NCBI GenBank assembly: GCA_025449115.1
Contig: JAHLKC010000017.1
Location: 352,977-416,976, forward strand
Length of the DNA stretch: 64,000 nt
Origin: Chytridium lagenaria
Lineage: Eukaryota; Chytridiomycota; Chytridiomycetes; Chytridiales; Chytridiaceae
Reading direction: 5' to 3'
Made by a program: the position numbers and the translations under genes. Each line of letters opens with the position of its first letter. The stretch's first letter is position 1. The notes below the pieces were generated by a model that saw only the letters and a list, made by a program, of their open reading frames with translations, did not search any database and had not been told where the DNA came from. Positions 58,627 to 64,000 of this stretch are shown here, piece after piece.

Positions 58627-59260
58627 ATGCGGACAACACTATCCCTCCTCCTTCCATCTCGGTTCCTTACGACAGTTGGTCACATCATGGCCACCATCAT
58701 GGTGCATCACTGCAAGGTACAATACAAATCCATGCTTCTACTGCTATGCCTTTCTGCAGCTCTTATCTAAAACTCTCATCGTCAGGATGGAAACATCCTG
58801 AGAGCAATGCCATTACGGGATACCAGCAGCTACAATGACCACAATACATCGTAAAGCCATCCTCGCTACCCTCTTGGATAATTAAATCTTTCAAAAGGTT
58901 AACGGCAGCACTCGCCATCACCTGGATGTGCTTTATCATCGAAATGACAGGCCTAGTCATGGGTAGCTCCATGTTTAAAGAAGTTTCCAATCTCCTCTGT
59001 AAGAATTCACTATCATATCCCACATTCCCTCATTTTTAACGTTTATATCAAAGACGTCACTCTCCATGTATCCGCCACAATTGCTCTATCACTTTTTATC
59101 ACAGAAGCGTGGCATTACGGCGTATACTGGTATATTGCCATCTTTTGCAAGTAAGCGCAATCATCTCTCATATCGTGCTTGCTTATTATTGGTATCAATT
59201 AGCGTCATCCCGGCTCTCAACGAAACAAGACACATCCTCACCCACATCCTCTTTCAATAG
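58627..59260 (+). CDS. TMEM107: TMEM107-like ciliary transition-zone membrane protein
   Basis: Small four-pass membrane protein that helps gate the cilium base in animals. The ATG at 58627 gives MRTTLSLLLPSRFLTTVGHI, matching the family's LVPSRFLTLLAH start. After an intron, DGNILRAMPLRDTSSY; after another, LTAALAITWMCFIIEMTGLV and MGSSMFKEVSNLL (animal: SGVSMFN); then HVSATIALSLFITEAWHYG, VYWYIAIFC, and after the last intron VIPALNETRHILTHILFQ with stop at 59258-59260. Four hydrophobic segments and about 140 residues fit TMEM107. The gene is easy to miss because no exon is longer than about 110 nt. Confidence 0.86.
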
Positions 59261-59376
59261 CAATAACTCCCATACTACACATCCTCATCTAACCGTCTCC
59301 AATTCACCTCAAAATCATGTCCGTTCCCCATCCTAAAAAAAAAAAAAAATCAGCATAATTCATTATCATTTACCAC

Positions 59377-60698
59377 TCACGTTGTCGCAACTGGCACAAA
59401 CCACAACCTCCAATCCACCCCCATCACCTCCACCCAGTTCCTAGTCCACCCAAAGTCATACACATTAACCCCTCTCACCATCTGAGTTTCATCACCGCTT
59501 CGTAGTCGTTTCGTGGGTTCCATGCTCTCAATCGTCGTTCGGTTGGCGAGGAGGAGACCCGTGTGCATCGCAACAAAGGCGAGGAGAGTTAAGGAGAAAA
59601 CACCTGACAGAATCACGAGAAGGAGCCAATTCAGGTCTAACAGAAGGCTCGCCTATGAAGTTTTAGGGAGCGAAAGTTGGTGGATTATACCTCTGGATCT
59701 GTTGATTTCATAGCGGTGGAGAGCTGTGCCATACACACACAGAAAATATACGAACAATACATACACGCGTAAAACACGAAAAGATCTTTAAAAAAAGGTC
59801 AACACCTCGAACCACATCTACCCTTTAACTTACAGAAAAACTTGAGATTCCAAAACCCAACACACTGATTAATCCACGGACAATGGTGGTCCTGAAAAAA
59901 AAGACGCCAATTAATTAACTACACAAACCCTTTAAAAAAACCCCCTCACCATCTTCAATACACATCGATTACAAGTACTACAATGGTGTGTTCGATCCGG
60001 TTTAAAGTTGTGACATTTCCGACAGAACCGTCTCCGGCCGTCACGTTTAATTTCAACGCCTTGAGACGACGGCACGTCGGTGGATGCAGATATTTCCCAT
60101 TCGGTGTTGCCCGTGGTTTGTTTTCTGCCAACTGTTGAAAGGGTCAAGGAAGGGTTTTGACGGGGCTTTTACTTAATGCGGATCCGCTCTGCATTAAAGA
60201 ACGGGTATCTGAGGTGTCTGTATGGCTGATATTGATCGAGGGATCTGAAGTGTTGGATTCTTCAACGAGGCCCTGTTGAAACCATAAGCGGGAGGCTTGA
60301 CATTATGTAAAAAGGAGGGAGAAGCTTACAGCGTTGGGGAACCCAGGATCGGTTACGATAATCTACCCGCATATAAGAAATCAATCATCTTAAAAATCCA
60401 CCCTACCATATAATAACTCCATACAAACAAAACCGCTGTAGGTTGAAACAATGCAATAATGGCAACTAAAAACCATATTTAGTCCTCTACTTCCCTCAAG
60501 CCGCAATTACCTCTAACACCGGTCGATATTAATCGTTGTTGACCTTATAAGGCTCCACTCAGTATTGGATGTAATTCAGGATCTCTTACATGTCATGGTG
60601 AAGGCTACATATGACCATCCGATGATGAGGGAGACGATGAGGACGGGGAGTCGACCGAGCCATTTGCAGAGTATCCCTGCGATGTCGAGGTGTGGCAT
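59377..60698 (-). CDS. DHHC palmitoyltransferase
   Basis: Protein S-acyltransferase, membrane-bound. The ATG at 60698 gives [20 protein letters not shown], then a membrane segment ([16 protein letters not shown]). The Cys-rich domain is [20 protein letters not shown] and CNRCVLKM, then across an intron [19 protein letters not shown] with the catalytic Cys. Two more membrane segments follow ([16 protein letters not shown] and [20 protein letters not shown]), then a C-terminal NVYDFGW segment ending [12 protein letters not shown] at 59377. Layout resembles yeast Pfa3 and the ZDHHC2/15 group. It is convergent with TMEM107, 116 bp away. The substrate is unknown; flagellar membrane proteins are a speculative possibility. 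Confidence 0.92.
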
Positions 60699-61384
60699 GC
60701 TGTGTGACGACGATCTCTGACTTGGTTTTTTCGGTACCCGCAGACAATTCTTATTCACTCTCAATATTACAATTTAGTTTAAAGAATACTGTTAAAAGTA
60801 GGCGTGAAGGAAAGAAAATATTTGAGTATAATTTATCACTTAGCGAGCATCATGGAAATTGAAAAACGAATTATTCGCGCATATTAGGCAAAATAGCGGA
60901 TTATGGGAAAACAGAAGATTAAAGTTAAACTAGAGCATACGCTTCATTTTCTATTATTATTATTTTAAAAAAGTCGAGAAACCACACCAAACGGAAAGAA
61001 AAATCAAAGTCAATTCAAGTAAAAAAACTCTAAAATGTACTCAAAATTAACGAAACCGTCAAAAAAACAAACAAAAAACCCTCCCTTTCTTGGAAGCGAG
61101 AAAAGATTGAATAGGATACAAGGGTCGAGGAACAAGGACCCTTCCAGTCCAGCATAGTCTCATATTCTCTTGCACTCATTCTCTCCTATACAGAACTTCC
61201 TACTTCCACGAGTGAGTTCAAACGCTAGAAGAAGAAGATTCTCTAAGCAAAAGACTTATGAGGTTTAAAAATACAGCAAGCTATATGCTTTGCAAAAAAA
61301 TAAAGCAATCGCCAATAAGAATAAAATAAAATGAAGGACCATAAACACACAAGAAAAAAGTATATAATCAAAAAAGAACAAAAA
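60699..61384. other. Intergenic
   Basis: A-rich 5' flank of the DHHC gene leading to the repeat. No gene seen. Confidence 0.5.
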
Positions 61385-63508
61385 GGTGATTGGGGTCCCA
61401 CCGAATGTACAGTCGAAGATTTCAACTGTGCATTCGATGGGATCCCAATAACCCCCTCCTGTCTGAGTATTACCCTTTACTCAGGCAGGACCTTTTATAC
61501 CTCCAATAAATAAAATCCCATAAAAATCCCATAAAATCCAGCGATCGAAGCTGTGGGAATTCGTTAAATAAGTCTTTGAATATAAGGACTTACTCGTGAG
61601 CGCTCGTACGCCCTTTGGGACAACCGATAATCCCGGAAAATGAAAAGATATGACCTGGGATGGGAGAGAAGAAGAGAGTTGTGGGTTTGCTTTTAGCCAA
61701 TGGGCTTGAACAGCTTTTGCTAAGCTGACGGAGGTTGGATGGAGTGAGATGGTCTGAAAATGTGTAACAAACTTTGATCGGGGTTGAACGAAGGTGGAGG
61801 AGGTGGACGAGGTGAAAATTGGGAAGGAGAAAGATTTGTCCAAGGACAAGCATTGCAGTTTTGAAGGGGTGGCGTTGTCCATATCAAGGAGGTGGGAAGG
61901 CGGGTAAAAAGAAGGTGGAACGATCATGTCGCATCAAGAAGGGATAACGCGTGCAACGACGATGTCGCATCAAGAAACGAAATCGCGGGTGTATGTATAT
62001 GTCCTGTCTACGTCATCACACGCAAGCGTCCAAGGGTTAGTGAGTGAATGAATGAAGCTTGACGACACAACGGAGAGGAGAATAGACCAGGTAAGGAGAG
62101 ATTGACGGAGAGGAGTACTCGCTTGCCATCACATACGCTCCGAATTCCATGCATTTCGCCGTTTCCTTTCAGACGTCGAATGTCCACAACACATCAAGAT
62201 GAATACATGGATCTACAGATAAGTAAAGAAGCATGGTATCTATCTGAAGTTAAGTATAAAAGCCAAAGTAGATTCAACATTACAACAAGAGGCAACGAAC
62301 ACTCGCCAAACTTTTAAAGCAATAGCCATCCCTCTGAATTCTCTGTCTCTCCGAGACAGCTCCTTAAACTCATTGCATTGACGTTCGCCCACTCAACCCG
62401 TTTATAGCCGTTAAAAGTGGTAAGCGTTCTGTTTCGTCACCCTCAAAACGTTTTTTGCGCTTCAATTCTAACAACGTAAAATGCGGAATATGAATAATTG
62501 TTATCGCGTACGTGCTTTTAGGAGTAATCTAGTTAAGGCGATAACATTATCGCTAAGTCGCGAGTGACAGAGGGATGGAGGGAACGGAAACCGAGGGGAA
62601 AAAACTATCGCACTGCAAACTACAAGTATAGACGAAAATAGAGTCTACAAAAACGGTACGAGAATAGGAACTTACTTGCGATTAACTGAGGTGAGTTTGG
62701 CTAGATTACTTTAATCAATTATAATACCAACCGAAGATTTCGGCGAAGTAAAGGTTTGCTACGGGATATGCTTGTTGCTAGACAACTCGCTTGCCGCAAA
62801 GGCAGATCACGTTTCAAAAAGTAAGTTGGATTGCATGAAGTGCTCGACTTTCTTCATAAAACTCTTGAGACAGGTATCATCAATATCGGAACAGGGAATG
62901 AGTTAGGAGCGATATAAAGTTCGGGATAGTATCGCTGGTTATTCGAGACTTGCAAAGACTAGATTACTCCACTTGCCCGACAAAGATGTAGATGATAGCC
63001 GCCACTGTGAGTGGGTGCGCCGTTCCGAGTTGCAGCATGGATTCTGTGATGTTCAGCAGTTTGTCGATGAGGAAGCAGGGAAAAGGTGCAAGTCTTTTTA
63101 GACGCAATCTGGCCAACTTTTACACGAGGTTATGTTGTGGTAAAGATAGATGAAGCGAGCCCCATCCTTTTATGAAGGTCACAATGTGGGTCACAGTGTC
63201 GCCCAAAAAAAGACGATTGTCAGGTGTGATTGATGTTTTTGGGTTGATAGAAGGGTTTTGAGTCGACGACAAATATAACAACACGCTGGAAGAATGACTT
63301 GCGAGGCAATGATAAAAAAATGCAAACTCAATTTTAACTTTTAGTTTGATTTGAAGGATTTAAATACAACTGATGTCACGCAACCACAGAGTGGCGAAGA
63401 TCATTTAATCTGCAGTTTAAGTCAAATTCTACGTAAGCGCGCTTTATAATTATACATTTATATTCACATTGCACTGCAAAGGTTATTAAATTGAAATGAC
63501 GCGGTCGC
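61385..63508 (-). repeat. Dispersed 2.1-kb hairpin-ended repeat, copy D
   Basis: Reverse-complement partner of copy A at 21881-24050. The 69-nt hairpin is at 61385-61453 and the 12-bp stem-loop at 61458-61489. On the minus strand an open frame at 61481-61927 parallels that in copy A (KFVTHFQTISLHPTS, KAVQAHWLKA). The far end, GCGGTCGC at 63501-63508, lies about 40 bp past the stop codon of the next gene. No transposition protein was recognised. Confidence 0.85.
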
Positions 63509-63546
63509 AGCATCGCTTTTTTTCTCCAAACTCAAAAATTCATCCC

Positions 63547-64000
63547 CTAGGAAAACTCCTTGATATGGTGCAATATTGTGGTTGCAATCTGATTATTGGC
63601 AGTCTATTTAAGAAGAATTAAAACAATACTTCTCACAGATTTAAAGGAAACAAACCAAGAACGCACTTTAAATAAATACTTGACCGTCCCGCCAGACGCC
63701 TCTTCCGAGCTTACAAATGTGATAAACCTATCTTGTGAGATGCTGCATGGCATTTGTGGGATTATGCGCACATTTAGAATAAGCTTGTGGATGCCGTCGG
63801 TCCTCATAACTACACGTAAAATTTAATGATACATATATTTTAGAAAGCCTTAAATGAAGAAAATAACCAAACTTTTTTAATTTCTTACCTAATCTTGCCG
63901 CTTTGGTGTTGGGGTTGCTGTTGATGCGGAAAGTTCCGGAGCCTTTTTCCCTCCATTGTTTCTCCGCGCCATGCGTCCAAAATAACTTCCCATGTGCCTG
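63547..64000 (-). CDS. Nup50/Nup2-like Ran-binding-domain protein (partial, N-terminus outside window)
   Basis: C-terminal Ran-binding domain, expected to bind Ran-GTP at nuclear pores. Reading in from 64000, one frame gives KLFWTHGAEKQWREKGSGTF, RINSNPNTKAARL, then across an intron VMRTDGIHKLILNVRIIPQM and PCSISQDRFITFVSSEEASG. The LNV-IPP-MPC-like stretch fits Nup50/Nup2 better than RanBP1. A further intron likely joins KYLFK to TANNQIATTILHHIKEFS, with stop TAG at 63547-63549. The FG-repeat and importin-binding parts would lie beyond the window edge. Confidence 0.8.

Noticed and set aside
22018..63508. Repeat as part of a viral or large DNA insertion
   Set aside because: No viral-type genes are present; the repeats lie in gaps between ordinary intron-bearing fungal genes.

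Overview
This window reads as nuclear DNA of a zoosporic (flagellated) fungus, most likely a chytrid. Genes are packed on both strands and split by many short GT-AG introns. Fungal or general eukaryotic housekeeping genes (RNR1, mitochondrial N-acetylglutamate synthase, MED31, BDP1, PSF2, RFC4, FAD synthase) sit beside genes kept only by organisms with cilia (WDR35/IFT121, BBS4, SPAG6/PF16, TMEM107, an ADCY10-type soluble adenylyl cyclase). I see no bacterial, phage or viral block. All identifications come from reading translated motifs by eye; no search was run.

Layout: 0-10 kb holds two Groucho/TLE-like WD40 corepressor genes pointing toward each other (208-2803 +, about 7074-9727 -), with a leucine-rich-repeat gene, the GINS subunit PSF2 and an unidentified conserved gene between them. 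9.8-17 kb carries ribulose-phosphate 3-epimerase, NOSIP, DCAF11/WDR23 and the TFIIIB subunit BDP1. An AT-rich, microsatellite-filled gap (17-18.1 kb) precedes RNR1 (18.1-21.5 kb). A 2.1-kb dispersed repeat follows (21.9-24.05 kb), then N-acetylglutamate synthase and a GT61-type glycosyltransferase (24.7-28.3 kb). 28.3-31.4 kb is gene-poor and holds two more repeat copies. FAD synthase, a damaged AAA+ ATPase, a long coiled-coil protein and MED31 fill 31.4-38.8 kb.

39.2-60.7 kb is the most striking part. Within about 21 kb lie IFT121, soluble adenylyl cyclase, RFC4, BBS4, SPAG6, an orphan conserved gene, TMEM107 and a DHHC palmitoyltransferase. BBS4 and SPAG6 share a gap of about 100 bp; RFC4 and BBS4 overlap at their stop codons. 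The orphan gene (56429-57943 -) is a guilt-by-association candidate for a new flagellar protein. An inverted copy of the 2.1-kb repeat (61.4-63.5 kb) and a truncated Nup50/Nup2-like Ran-binding-domain gene close the window.

The repeat family has an unusual end: a TATA-like box, a short 12-bp stem-loop, then a 69-nt near-perfect hairpin and a T-rich tract. Many conserved genes are interrupted by one-base indels, often at short homopolymers. This looks like uncorrected sequencing or assembly error rather than gene death, so exon ends and reading frames below are approximate unless stated.
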